From NCBI GenBank assembly GCA_947454665.1, contig CANGMU010000020.1, positions 1 to 18,225 of the forward strand: a stretch of 18,225 nucleotides of DNA, in the 5' to 3' direction. This stretch comes from Pseudomonadota bacterium. Lineage in GTDB: Bacteria; Pseudomonadota; Gammaproteobacteria; Steroidobacterales; Steroidobacteraceae. Positions 6,465-13,675 of this stretch are shown here, in pieces. Under the pieces are notes generated by a model, which saw only the letters and a program-made list of their open reading frames with translations, had not been told where the DNA came from and made no database searches. The position numbers were made by a program, and so were the translations under genes. How positions within the stretch are numbered: the first letter of the stretch is position 1; each line of letters begins with the position of its first letter.

Positions 6465-7784
6465 ATGAACGAGGGGGCGCCGCAAGACACGACGCGGCCC
6501 TGGCCGTCGACACGTCGCGGCTGGCTGGCCGTGCTGCTGCTGGCGCTCGCCTCGATCATGTCGCAGTTCGACCGGACGGTGATCAACCTGATGGTCGGTC
6601 CGATCAAGGCCGCTTTCTCGCTCGATGACACGATGTTCGGCGCCCTGCAGGGGATTGCCTTCGGCATCTTCTACGTCCTGGCCTGCATCCCGATCGGCCG
6701 CCTGGCGGATCGGTATTCGCGCAGTGTCATCATCGGTATCGCGATCGGTTTCTGGAGCCTGTTCGCGATGGCTTCCGGCCTGGCGCGCAGTTATGCGCAG
6801 TTGTTCCTGACGCGCATCGGCGTCGCCGTCGGCGAGGCCAGCCTCACGCCCGCCGGTTTCTCGATGCTCAGTGACCTGTTCCCGCCGGAGCGCTTGGGCA
6901 AGCCGGTCGGCGCTTACCTCATGAGCTCCCCGGTCGGGCAGGCCCTGGCCTTCATGGGTGGTGGCCTGCTGCTGCAGTCGCTGAGCGGTTCGGCCCTGCT
7001 GGCCAGCGGGCCGCTCGCGGGCTTCGAGCCCTGGCAGGCGGCTTTCGTCATCGTCGGCCTGCCGGGCCTGTTGCTGGTGCCGGCCTTCCTGCTGTTCAAG
7101 GATCCTGATCGCCGGGGCACCGACGGCGTTGAGCAACTGCCGCTGCGCGAAGTCTGCGCCGTGGTGCGCGAGCGCGGCGCCGCACTGGCCCTGATGTTCT
7201 CCGGTTTCGCGATGGTGCCTGTCGTTTCGTATGCGATCGGTATCTGGTCGCCCGCCTTGTTCCAGCGTGTGCATGGCTGGAGCCCGGCGCAGGTGGGCCT
7301 GGGGATCGGTCTCGTCATGCTGTGCTTCGGCACCAGCGGAGCCTGGTTCGGCGGCTGGTTGAACGACCGCTACGCGCAGCGCGGCCAGCTCGATGCGCCG
7401 CTGAAGGTGGCAGCGCTGGGCTTCGTCAGCTGTGGCCTCTTCGGTGCGCTGGCGCCGCTGATGCCCAACGCCTGGCTGACCTTGCTCTGCTTCGCGCCGA
7501 CGATGTTCCTCAGCAACATCCCCTATGCCTGTGCGGGCACGGCGCTGCAGCTCATCGTGCCGAACCGCGCGCGGGCGCAGGTCTCGGCGATGTACATCAC
7601 GATGACGACCTTGATTGGCCTGGGCGTCAGCCCGGTGGTCGTCGGCTTCATGAATGACCGCGTGTTCACCGGTCCGACCGGCATCCGCTATTCGATGGCC
7701 GTCGTCATCGGCATCGCCGCGCCGCTGCTGGTGCTGTTCCTGCAGCTGGCGCGGGCGCCGTATCGCAGGGCGCGGGGCGGCTGA
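6465..7784 (+). CDS. MFS transporter, spinster-like family; probable sugar-acid or organic-acid carrier
   Basis: A 439-residue inner-membrane protein with about 12 hydrophobic segments. TM1 has SQFDRTVINLMVGPIK, and the loop between TM2 and TM3 carries the MFS signature G-R-L-A-D-R-Y-S-R. The TM4-TM5 region reads GVAVGEASLTPAGFSMLSDLFPP written in part here as GEASLTPAG, a spinster/hexuronate-type feature. The C-terminal half repeats the signature as GGWLNDRYAQR. It starts six bases after the ICL-like gene, so the two are co-transcribed. No GntP/GntT-type gluconate permease is visible, making this the likeliest importer for the acid handled here. The direction and substrate are inference. It converges on the amidohydrolase gene, with a hairpin between them. 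Confidence 0.85.
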   Translation: MNEGAPQDTTRPWPSTRRGWLAVLLLALASIMSQFDRTVINLMVGPIKAAFSLDDTMFGALQGIAFGIFYVLACIPIGRLADRYSRSVIIGIAIGFWSLFAMASGLARSYAQLFLTRIGVAVGEASLTPAGFSMLSDLFPPERLGKPVGAYLMSSPVGQALAFMGGGLLLQSLSGSALLASGPLAGFEPWQAAFVIVGLPGLLLVPAFLLFKDPDRRGTDGVEQLPLREVCAVVRERGAALALMFSGFAMVPVVSYAIGIWSPALFQRVHGWSPAQVGLGIGLVMLCFGTSGAWFGGWLNDRYAQRGQLDAPLKVAALGFVSCGLFGALAPLMPNAWLTLLCFAPTMFLSNIPYACAGTALQLIVPNRARAQVSAMYITMTTLIGLGVSPVVVGFMNDRVFTGPTGIRYSMAVVIGIAAPLLVLFLQLARAPYRRARGG

Positions 7785-7790
7785 CCCCGC

Positions 7791-7813
7791 GACCCGCAGC
7801 CCGTCAGCGGGTC
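7791..7813 (+). terminator. Stem-loop after the MFS gene, probable rightward terminator
   Basis: GACCCGC (7791-7797) pairs with GCGGGTC (7807-7813) across a nine-base loop, and the plus strand continues TTCTTCTTCT. A seven-pair GC-rich stem with a pyrimidine tail seven bases after the MFS stop is a reasonable intrinsic terminator. It overlaps the last codons and stop of the converging amidohydrolase gene. There is no T-tract in the other direction. Confidence 0.5.
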
Positions 7814-9096
7814 TTCTTCTCGAACACCACCACGCCGCCCTTCACCGTCGTCACGACGTTCATCAGGTCGGCGGTGCGCACCATCGGGTTGCCGTCGACG
7901 ATCACGAGGTCGCCGAACTTGCCCGGTTCCAGCGTGCCGATCTCGGTGCCGTGCATCGTCGCATCACCCGCGTTCTTCGTCAGGATCGTCACGATCTCGG
8001 CTGGTGAGAACACCAGCGACAGCGCGCGCAGTTCGTCGAACAGCGTTTCTTTCGGCGGCCACTGGGTGTCGGTGCCGAAGCCGTAGTTCTTCAGGCCGGC
8101 TTCCCAGAGGTGGCGCGCGTTCACAGGGCCCTGGCCCGCGGAGGACAGCGTGTCGAAGGGGAAGGGGCCGCCATCGCGGAACAGCGGCTTGCCGTCCGGG
8201 CCGAAGTGCGGCAGGAAGACCTGCAGCGTGGAGGTCATCGGGATGTGCGCATCGACGATCCGCTTGAGGGCGGCGGTGTCCACACCCAGGTCGCCGATGT
8301 GCGGCGTGTGGACGAGCAGGGCCGGCTTGCTGTCGAGCGAGGCGAGCGTGTCGCGCACGCTGACCGCATGCGTGATGGTCGGCATGCCGCGCTTGCGGCC
8401 TTCCTCGACGACGAACTGCTGGGTGGCGATCTCCGGGCCGCCCGGCGTCGCGTTCATGATCGTCTTGAGGTAGTCATAGCCGCCGGCCTTTGCGGCGTCG
8501 ATCATCTTCAGCGTGACCTCGCGCGGGATCGCCGGTGCGGCCGGTCCGCCGAAGGGCAGGCGCGCCGGATCCGTGCGGGCAGGGTCGTTGAAGCCCTGCG
8601 GGGCACCCGGCTTGGGCGGCGCCGGGGGCAGCATGCCGGCCAGCGGGATCATCGTGCCGACGAAGAGGCGCGGACCCTGCAGCGTGCCGGCGGTGATGCG
8701 CTTGCGGGCCTCGAGCAGTTGCGGCGGGTCGATCGCGCCGAGCACGGTCGTGAAGCCCGCGTCGAGGAAGGCCTGCAGTTCGCCCGCGGCGCGCTTGTCG
8801 AGCCACTCGGCCGGGTTGCCCTTGATGACATGGCGGTGGGCATCGATATAGCCCGGCATCACCGTACGGCCCTTGGCATCGATGACCCGCGCCTTCGGCC
8901 CGGCCGAACCGGCAGCCGGCATGCCGGCCCCGACGCTGGCGACACGGCCGTCGCGGACGACGACGTGGCCGTTTTCGATGACCTTGCCCGTGCCGTCGAG
9001 GACGCGTGCATGGGTGATGGTGATGTTCTGCGCCTGTGCCGCGGCCGACAGGCAGAGTGCTGCCGTCACGCAGGCCAGGATGGTGGTCTTGCCCAT
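7804..9096 (-). CDS. Exported metal-dependent amidohydrolase (imidazolonepropionase-like)
   Basis: A 430-residue hydrolase of the amidohydrolase superfamily, probably periplasmic. A Sec signal peptide occupies residues 1-22, with likely cleavage after AAAQA. Metal-ligand candidates appear in the expected order. They are H87 and H89 in DAHRHV, K211 in YLKTIM (a candidate carboxylated Lys), H243 in ITHAV, H263 in LVHTPH and D343 in GTDTQ. The C-terminal GTLEPGKFGDLVIVDGNP motif is typical of the imidazolonepropionase-like and Xaa-Pro/prolidase-type exported members. Substrate cannot be told from sequence; these enzymes cut cyclic amides, lactones or dipeptides. ATG 9096 has GGGGGA about seven bases upstream. 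The gene is divergent from the M16 peptidase, sharing a 106-base intergenic region. Confidence 0.85.
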   Translation of the reverse strand: MGKTTILACVTAALCLSAAAQAQNITITHARVLDGTGKVIENGHVVVRDGRVASVGAGMPAAGSAGPKARVIDAKGRTVMPGYIDAHRHVIKGNPAEWLDKRAAGELQAFLDAGFTTVLGAIDPPQLLEARKRITAGTLQGPRLFVGTMIPLAGMLPPAPPKPGAPQGFNDPARTDPARLPFGGPAAPAIPREVTLKMIDAAKAGGYDYLKTIMNATPGGPEIATQQFVVEEGRKRGMPTITHAVSVRDTLASLDSKPALLVHTPHIGDLGVDTAALKRIVDAHIPMTSTLQVFLPHFGPDGKPLFRDGGPFPFDTLSSAGQGPVNARHLWEAGLKNYGFGTDTQWPPKETLFDELRALSLVFSPAEIVTILTKNAGDATMHGTEIGTLEPGKFGDLVIVDGNPMVRTADLMNVVTTVKGGVVVFEKKTR

Positions 9097-9202
9097 GGAT
9101 CGTCCCCCGTTTGGTGTGCCCCGAGTCTAAGCCAGCATTGCGCACTGCGGCCATGGCGGTGGTAGCCTCCGCCGATCCCTTGTGGCTTCCGCTGGAGAAT
9201 CC
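9097..9202. promoter_or_regulatory. Divergent intergenic region between amidohydrolase and M16 peptidase
   Basis: These 106 bases must carry promoters for two genes on opposite strands. I see no convincing -35/-10 pair in either direction and no clear operator. A short GGCGG/CCGCC inverted repeat around 9153-9171 is within what GC-rich sequence gives by chance. Confidence 0.4.
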
Positions 9203-11983
9203 ATGTCCCGCTTTGCGCCCCTTCTTGCCGCCGGCCTCGTGTTTGCGGTGGCAGCCCCGACGATCGCTGCGGAATCCGCTGCGGCACCTGCCCCGGTCGC
9301 CAAGGCCACGCCGGCCTTCCCCGACGTGAACATCCCGTACCAGAAGTTCGTGCTGCCGAACGGGCTCACGCTGATCGTGCACGAGGACCACAAGGCGCCC
9401 GTCGTCGCCGTGAACACCTACTACCACGTGGGCAGCAAGAACGAGCGCCCGGGCCGCACCGGCTTCGCGCACCTGTTCGAACACCTGATGTTCAACGGCT
9501 CCGAACACTTCAACGACGATTACTTCCGCGCGCTCGAGCCCTTCGGCGCGACGAAGCTCAACGGCACGACCTGGTTCGACCGGACGAACTATTTCCAGAA
9601 CGTGCCCGTCTCGCTGCTGGACCGCACGCTGTGGCTCGAGTCCGACCGCATGGGCCACCTGCTGGGCGCCATCGACCAGGGCAAGCTCGACGAGCAGCGT
9701 GGCGTGGTGCAGAACGAGAAGCGCCAGGGCGAGAACCAGCCCTACGGCAAGGTCGATGACCACATCTCGGCGATGACCTATCCGCCTGGCCATCCCTACT
9801 CCTGGTCGACCATCGGGTCGATGGAAGACCTGAACGCCGCCTCGCTCGACGACGTGAAGGAATGGTTCCGCACCTGGTATGGCGCGGGCAACGTGACGCT
9901 CGTGATCGCCGGCGACGTGAAGGCCGCCGACGCGAAGGCGCTGGTAGAGAAGTATTACGGCGACATTCCGGGTGGCCCGGTGCTGCAGCATGAGCAGCGC
10001 TGGATCGCGAAGATGAGCGGCGAACGCCGCGGCTCGCTGGAAGACCGCGTGCCGCAGACGCGGCTCATCAAGACCTGGAACATCCCCGGCTTCGCTACGC
10101 GCGAGGCCTCGCTGCTGGACATCGCGGCCGGCGTGCTCGGCGGCGGCAAGAACAGCCGCCTCTACAAGCGCCTCGTCTACAAGGACCAGACCGCGACGGC
10201 GGTGTCCGCCGGCGTGCAGCCTTTCGAACTGGGTGGCCAGTTCGTGATCTCTGCTGATGTGAAGCCGGGTGTCGACGTGGCCGCGGTGGAGAAGGCGATG
10301 GACGAAGAGCTCTCGCGCCTGCTGCGCGAGGGCCCGGCCGCCAAGGAACTGGAGATGCAGAAGGTCAGCGGCTATGCGGGCTTTGTCCGCGCCGCCGAGC
10401 GCATCGATGGCTTTGCCGGCAAGTCGAAGATCCTCGCCGAGGGCGAGGTCTATGCCGGCTCGGCGGACCAGTACCGCAAGGAACTGGCCTGGCTGCGGGA
10501 CGCGACGGCGGGTGACGTGCAGTCTGTGGCCAAGGCCTGGCTGTCGGATGGCGTCTACGTGCTGACCGTGAATCCGGTCCCTGATTACAAGGTTGCGGCG
10601 ACGGGCGTGGACCGTTCGAAGGTGCCGGATTCCGGCAAGGCGCCCTCGCTGAAATTGCCGCCCATGCAGCGTGCGACGCTGTCGAATGGTCTCAAGGTGG
10701 CGCTCGTCGAGCGGCATGAAACGCCCATCGTGCAATTGCGACTGATGTTCGCGGGCGGCACGGTGGCCGATGCGAGCGCGCGCGCGGGCACCACGGCGCT
10801 GATGATGAGCATGCTGCAGGAAGGCACGAAGACGCGCAGCTCGCCGCAGATCGCGGAACAGCTGGAACTGCTGGGGGCGAACCTCGGCCTGTCGGCAGGC
10901 GGTGACACCTCGACCGTCGGACTGAGCGCGCTGTCAGGCAAACTGGCTGCCTCGCTGGATCTCTTCGGCGACGTGCTCGTGAACCCGACCTTCCCGGATA
11001 CCGAGCTGGCCCGCCTGAAGCAGCGGACCATCGCGGGCATCCGCCAGAGCAAGGCGAGCCCGAATGGCATCGTGGGCCGCCTCATGCCGTCGCTCGTCTA
11101 CGGCGCCTCGCATCCGTATGCGATCGCGAGCCGTGCCGACGAAGCCGACATCAACGCGCTGACGCCGGAGAGCCTGCGTGACCAGTACCGTCGCTGGCTG
11201 CGTCCGGACCTGGGCACGCTGCTGGTCGTCGGCGACACCACGCTGGCGCAGATCCTGCCGATGCTCGAGCAGCGGCTGGCCGGCTGGAAGGCGCCGGCGG
11301 CTGCCGCGCCGTCCGCGCAGGTGCCGGATGTCAGTCGCGCGGCGAAGCCGCATGTCTACCTCGTGAACCGCACGGGTGCCGAGCAGTCGATGATCGTCGC
11401 CGCGCACCCGAGTGTGAAGCGTGCGGACCCGGACTTCATCTCGCTGCGTGCGGCCGAGACAGTGCTCGGTGGCACCTTCCTGGCGCGCATCAACATGAAC
11501 CTGCGCGAGGACAAGCATTGGGCCTATGGCGCTCAGTCCCAGCTGCGAGAGTCGAAGGGCCCGGGCTTTTTCCTGGTTGCGTCGCAGGTGCAGACGGACA
11601 AGACCGCCGAATCGCTGGCCGAAGTGCGGCGCGAGCTCGATGAGTTCATCACCACGCGTCCGCCCACCGACAAGGAAGTGGTCGATGCGAAGAACTCGCT
11701 GACGCTGACCCTGCCGGGCAGCAACGAGACGGTCTCGGAAGTCGCCGGTTCCTACGCGAACATCCTGACCTTCGGCCTGCCCGAGAACTACTACAACGAC
11801 TTCGTCGGCGCCGTGCAGGGCCTGACGTCCGCGCAGTTCGCGCAGGCGGCGAAGAAGCTCGTCGATCCGAAGGCGATCAACTGGATCGTCGTCGGTGACC
11901 TCGAGAAGGTCGAGGCCAAGGTGCGTGCGCTGAACCTCGGCGAGGTGACGGTGCTCGACGTGGACGGCAAGACGCTGCGCTGA
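9203..11983 (+). CDS. Exported M16-family zinc metallopeptidase, two-domain
   Basis: A 926-residue protein with a Sec signal peptide (1 to about 23, ending TIAA), so it is periplasmic or envelope-associated. The first M16 half carries the inverted zinc motif H-L-F-E-H at 90-94 (catalytic Glu93) and the third ligand Glu172 in QNEKRQG. The second half starts near residue 490 with ATLSNGLKVALVE, aligned to the first half's FVLPNGLTLIVHE. It lacks HxxEH, as is usual when the C-terminal half only helps to form the chamber. Length and arrangement fit the bacterial two-module pitrilysin/insulinase-like peptidases that degrade small unfolded peptides. An in-frame GTG at 9182 would add seven residues, but GGAGA at 9194-9198 supports ATG 9203. 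The gene ends inside a hairpin whose loop contains its TGA. Confidence 0.93.
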   Translation: MSRFAPLLAAGLVFAVAAPTIAAESAAAPAPVAKATPAFPDVNIPYQKFVLPNGLTLIVHEDHKAPVVAVNTYYHVGSKNERPGRTGFAHLFEHLMFNGSEHFNDDYFRALEPFGATKLNGTTWFDRTNYFQNVPVSLLDRTLWLESDRMGHLLGAIDQGKLDEQRGVVQNEKRQGENQPYGKVDDHISAMTYPPGHPYSWSTIGSMEDLNAASLDDVKEWFRTWYGAGNVTLVIAGDVKAADAKALVEKYYGDIPGGPVLQHEQRWIAKMSGERRGSLEDRVPQTRLIKTWNIPGFATREASLLDIAAGVLGGGKNSRLYKRLVYKDQTATAVSAGVQPFELGGQFVISADVKPGVDVAAVEKAMDEELSRLLREGPAAKELEMQKVSGYAGFVRAAERIDGFAGKSKILAEGEVYAGSADQYRKELAWLRDATAGDVQSVAKAWLSDGVYVLTVNPVPDYKVAATGVDRSKVPDSGKAPSLKLPPMQRATLSNGLKVALVERHETPIVQLRLMFAGGTVADASARAGTTALMMSMLQEGTKTRSSPQIAEQLELLGANLGLSAGGDTSTVGLSALSGKLAASLDLFGDVLVNPTFPDTELARLKQRTIAGIRQSKASPNGIVGRLMPSLVYGASHPYAIASRADEADINALTPESLRDQYRRWLRPDLGTLLVVGDTTLAQILPMLEQRLAGWKAPAAAAPSAQVPDVSRAAKPHVYLVNRTGAEQSMIVAAHPSVKRADPDFISLRAAETVLGGTFLARINMNLREDKHWAYGAQSQLRESKGPGFFLVASQVQTDKTAESLAEVRRELDEFITTRPPTDKEVVDAKNSLTLTLPGSNETVSEVAGSYANILTFGLPENYYNDFVGAVQGLTSAQFAQAAKKLVDPKAINWIVVGDLEKVEAKVRALNLGEVTVLDVDGKTLR

Positions 11984-11993
11984 GGCGCAGCGT
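11972..11993. terminator. Hairpin straddling the M16 stop codon
   Basis: ACGCTGCGC (11972-11980) and GCGCAGCGT (11985-11993) form a perfect nine-pair stem with the tetraloop TGAG, which contains the TGA stop. There is no T-tract. It may protect the 3' end of the mRNA or act with the stronger hairpin 14 bases downstream. Confidence 0.45.
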
Positions 11994-12007
11994 TGCGGTG
12001 ATGGAAA

Positions 12008-12035
12008 GGCCCTGCGTCAGTCGAGACGCAGGGCC
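12008..12035. terminator. Strong 11-pair hairpin between M16 peptidase and phosphotriesterase homologue
   Basis: GGCCCTGCGTC (12008-12018) pairs perfectly with GACGCAGGGCC (12025-12035) around the loop AGTCGA. It sits 25 bases after the M16 stop and 48 before the next start. No run of T follows on the plus strand; on the minus strand TTTCC follows. An intrinsic or bidirectional terminator, or an mRNA 3'-end stabiliser, are all possible. Confidence 0.6.
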
Positions 12036-12083
12036 CGCAGTCCGGAAAAGCGCGCCACGCGAAGCGCGCAGGGAGACGTCGAC

Positions 12084-13166
12084 ATGATGCATTCACGCCG
12101 CAATGCGCTCGGCCTGCTGGCTGCCATCGCGACCACGTCCGCCTTGAAGCCGGGCGCGGCCTTCTCGCAGACGCCAAGCTTTCCGAAGGGCGCGGTGATC
12201 CGCACGCTCTTCAAGGATTACGCACCGGCTGACCTGGCCGGTGGCGCAACGCTCTTCCACGAGCACCTGTCGCTGGGCACGGACTTCAACGACCGATTCC
12301 GCGCGGCAAGCGCCGCCGTGCTGGCGGCGAACGGTGCGCCGCCCACCGCGCGACCTGCGGCACCCCCGCCTGCACCGCCGGGCCCGGATCCGATGCGCGA
12401 TGTCGCGCTGATGGCCGACGAGCTGCGCGCCGCGCAGCGGGACGGCGTGGCCTGCCTCGTCGATGCGGGTCTGGAAGGCGCGGGCATGGAGCTGCCCTTC
12501 ATCCGGGAAGCCGCGCGTCGCTCGGGCCTTCCGGTCGTGAAGGGCGCTGGCTTCTACACGGAGCCTTACTACCCGGCGGCCGTCGCGAAGGCGAGTGAAG
12601 CCGAGCTGGTGGCAGCACTGATCAAGCAGGCGGATGAGTATCCGGCCGGTGCCTTCGGCGAGATCGGTTCCTGGGACGAGATGACGCCGACCGAGCGCAA
12701 GGTATTCCGTGCCGTGGGCAAGGCGCACCAGGCGACGAACCTTTCGGTGTTCACGCACACGGGCATCCCGGGCAAGGCCGCGATCGAACAGCTGAACCTG
12801 CTCGAGGATTCAGGCGTCGATCCGCGCCGCGTGGCCATCGGCCATCTGGGCAACCTCGATGACTCGAAGGTCTATGTGCACAAGCAGCTGTGCCGTCGCG
12901 GCGCCTATGTCGGCTTCGATCGCCAGGGGGGCGGCAACGATGCGCCGGTGGTGCCGCTGGTGATGGCGCTGATCGAGGCAGGCCATATCGACAACATCCT
13001 GATCTCGGGCGATGCGAGCCGCGGTTATGGCCGACCGCTGACGAACTTCCTGCCGAAGCTCAAGGCCGCGGGCGCGACCGACGAGGTGCTGCACCGGATC
13101 ATGGTCGACAACCCACGTCGCTTCCTGGCCTTCGTGCCGAAGCGGGCGCGCCGCCAGGGCGTGTGA
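12084..13166 (+). CDS. Tat-exported phosphotriesterase-family metal-dependent hydrolase
   Basis: A 360-residue member of the phosphotriesterase/lactonase superfamily. The N-terminus has a twin-arginine signal (S-R-R-N-A-L, residues 4-9, then a hydrophobic stretch to about 28), so the folded metalloenzyme is probably exported. Metal ligands fit the family: H59 and H61 in FHEHL, E193 in GEIG where true phosphotriesterases have a carboxylated Lys, H225 in THT, H254 in IGHLG and D310 in SGDAS. Glu at the bridging position occurs in the PHP (phosphotriesterase homology protein) branch. A Pro/Ala-rich insertion (about 84-103) is unusual. Lactonase or amidase activity is likelier than organophosphate hydrolysis, but the substrate is unknown. 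AGGGAG at 12070-12075 supports ATG 12084. Its stop overlaps the next gene's start as GTGA. Confidence 0.87.
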   Translation: MMHSRRNALGLLAAIATTSALKPGAAFSQTPSFPKGAVIRTLFKDYAPADLAGGATLFHEHLSLGTDFNDRFRAASAAVLAANGAPPTARPAAPPPAPPGPDPMRDVALMADELRAAQRDGVACLVDAGLEGAGMELPFIREAARRSGLPVVKGAGFYTEPYYPAAVAKASEAELVAALIKQADEYPAGAFGEIGSWDEMTPTERKVFRAVGKAHQATNLSVFTHTGIPGKAAIEQLNLLEDSGVDPRRVAIGHLGNLDDSKVYVHKQLCRRGAYVGFDRQGGGNDAPVVPLVMALIEAGHIDNILISGDASRGYGRPLTNFLPKLKAAGATDEVLHRIMVDNPRRFLAFVPKRARRQGV

Positions 13167-13654
13167 CGCGCGTCCGGGCCGCAAGGCCCGCTGACTTCGG
13201 GGCCCTGCTCGCGCTCAACGCGGAATCGGTACAGGTCCTGAGCCCGCTCGATCTGCCCAGGCTGGAAGCGCTGGCGGCAGAGGCGGCCGTGCACCAAGTC
13301 GTCGAGGTCGAAGGACAGGTCGCCGGGTTCCTGTTGGCGCTGAGGGAGGGCGCCGGCTACGACAGCGTGAATTACCGCTGGTTTGCCGAACGCTATCACC
13401 GCTTCCTGTACGTGGACCGGATCGTGGTGTCGACGCGATCCCAGCGTGCCGGCTTGGGCAGCCTTCTTTATGGCACCGCGTTTGAATATGCCCGTGCCCA
13501 GGGCCTGCCCGTCATCACCTGCGAATACGACGTGGAGCCTGCAAATCCCGCGTCAGCGCTGTTTCACGCACGACTCGGTTTCACGGAAGTCGGACGTCAG
13601 CGCCTGCCTCATGGCGGCAAGTGGGTGTCGCTGCAGGCCGTGGACGTTGCATGA
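13163..13654 (+). CDS. GNAT-family N-acetyltransferase
   Basis: A 163-residue cytoplasmic acetyl-CoA-dependent acyltransferase. The N-terminus VRAARPADFGALLALN is a standard GNAT beginning. The acetyl-CoA loop (motif A) is Q94-R-A-G97-L-G99 after the strand YVDRIVVS, and motif B reads NPASALFHARLGFTEVGR, including the usual Asn and Phe-x-x-x-x-GF pattern. I start it at GTG 13163, which overlaps the preceding TGA as GTGA. An AGGG a few bases upstream could serve as Shine-Dalgarno. The coupling suggests co-expression with the phosphotriesterase homologue, though one is exported and the other is not. The acceptor substrate is unknown; small-molecule amines are as likely as proteins. It converges on ppc with only 21 bases between them. 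Confidence 0.85.
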   Translation: MTRVRAARPADFGALLALNAESVQVLSPLDLPRLEALAAEAAVHQVVEVEGQVAGFLLALREGAGYDSVNYRWFAERYHRFLYVDRIVVSTRSQRAGLGSLLYGTAFEYARAQGLPVITCEYDVEPANPASALFHARLGFTEVGRQRLPHGGKWVSLQAVDVA

Positions 13655-13675
13655 GCCAGGCCAGTCTTCCTTTCG

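Noticed and set aside
4473..7274. A 933-codon open frame on the minus strand across idnO's end, the hydroxyacid dehydrogenase, the ICL-like gene and half the MFS gene
   Set aside because: It runs antisense to well-identified genes. Its translation is rich in Arg, His and Gln with no domain, and long antisense frames are expected in GC-rich DNA.
8474..10735. A 753-codon minus-strand open frame crossing the amidohydrolase and M16 genes
   Set aside because: It crosses the divergent promoter region and overlaps two clear genes, with low-complexity Arg/His/Gly composition and no motif.
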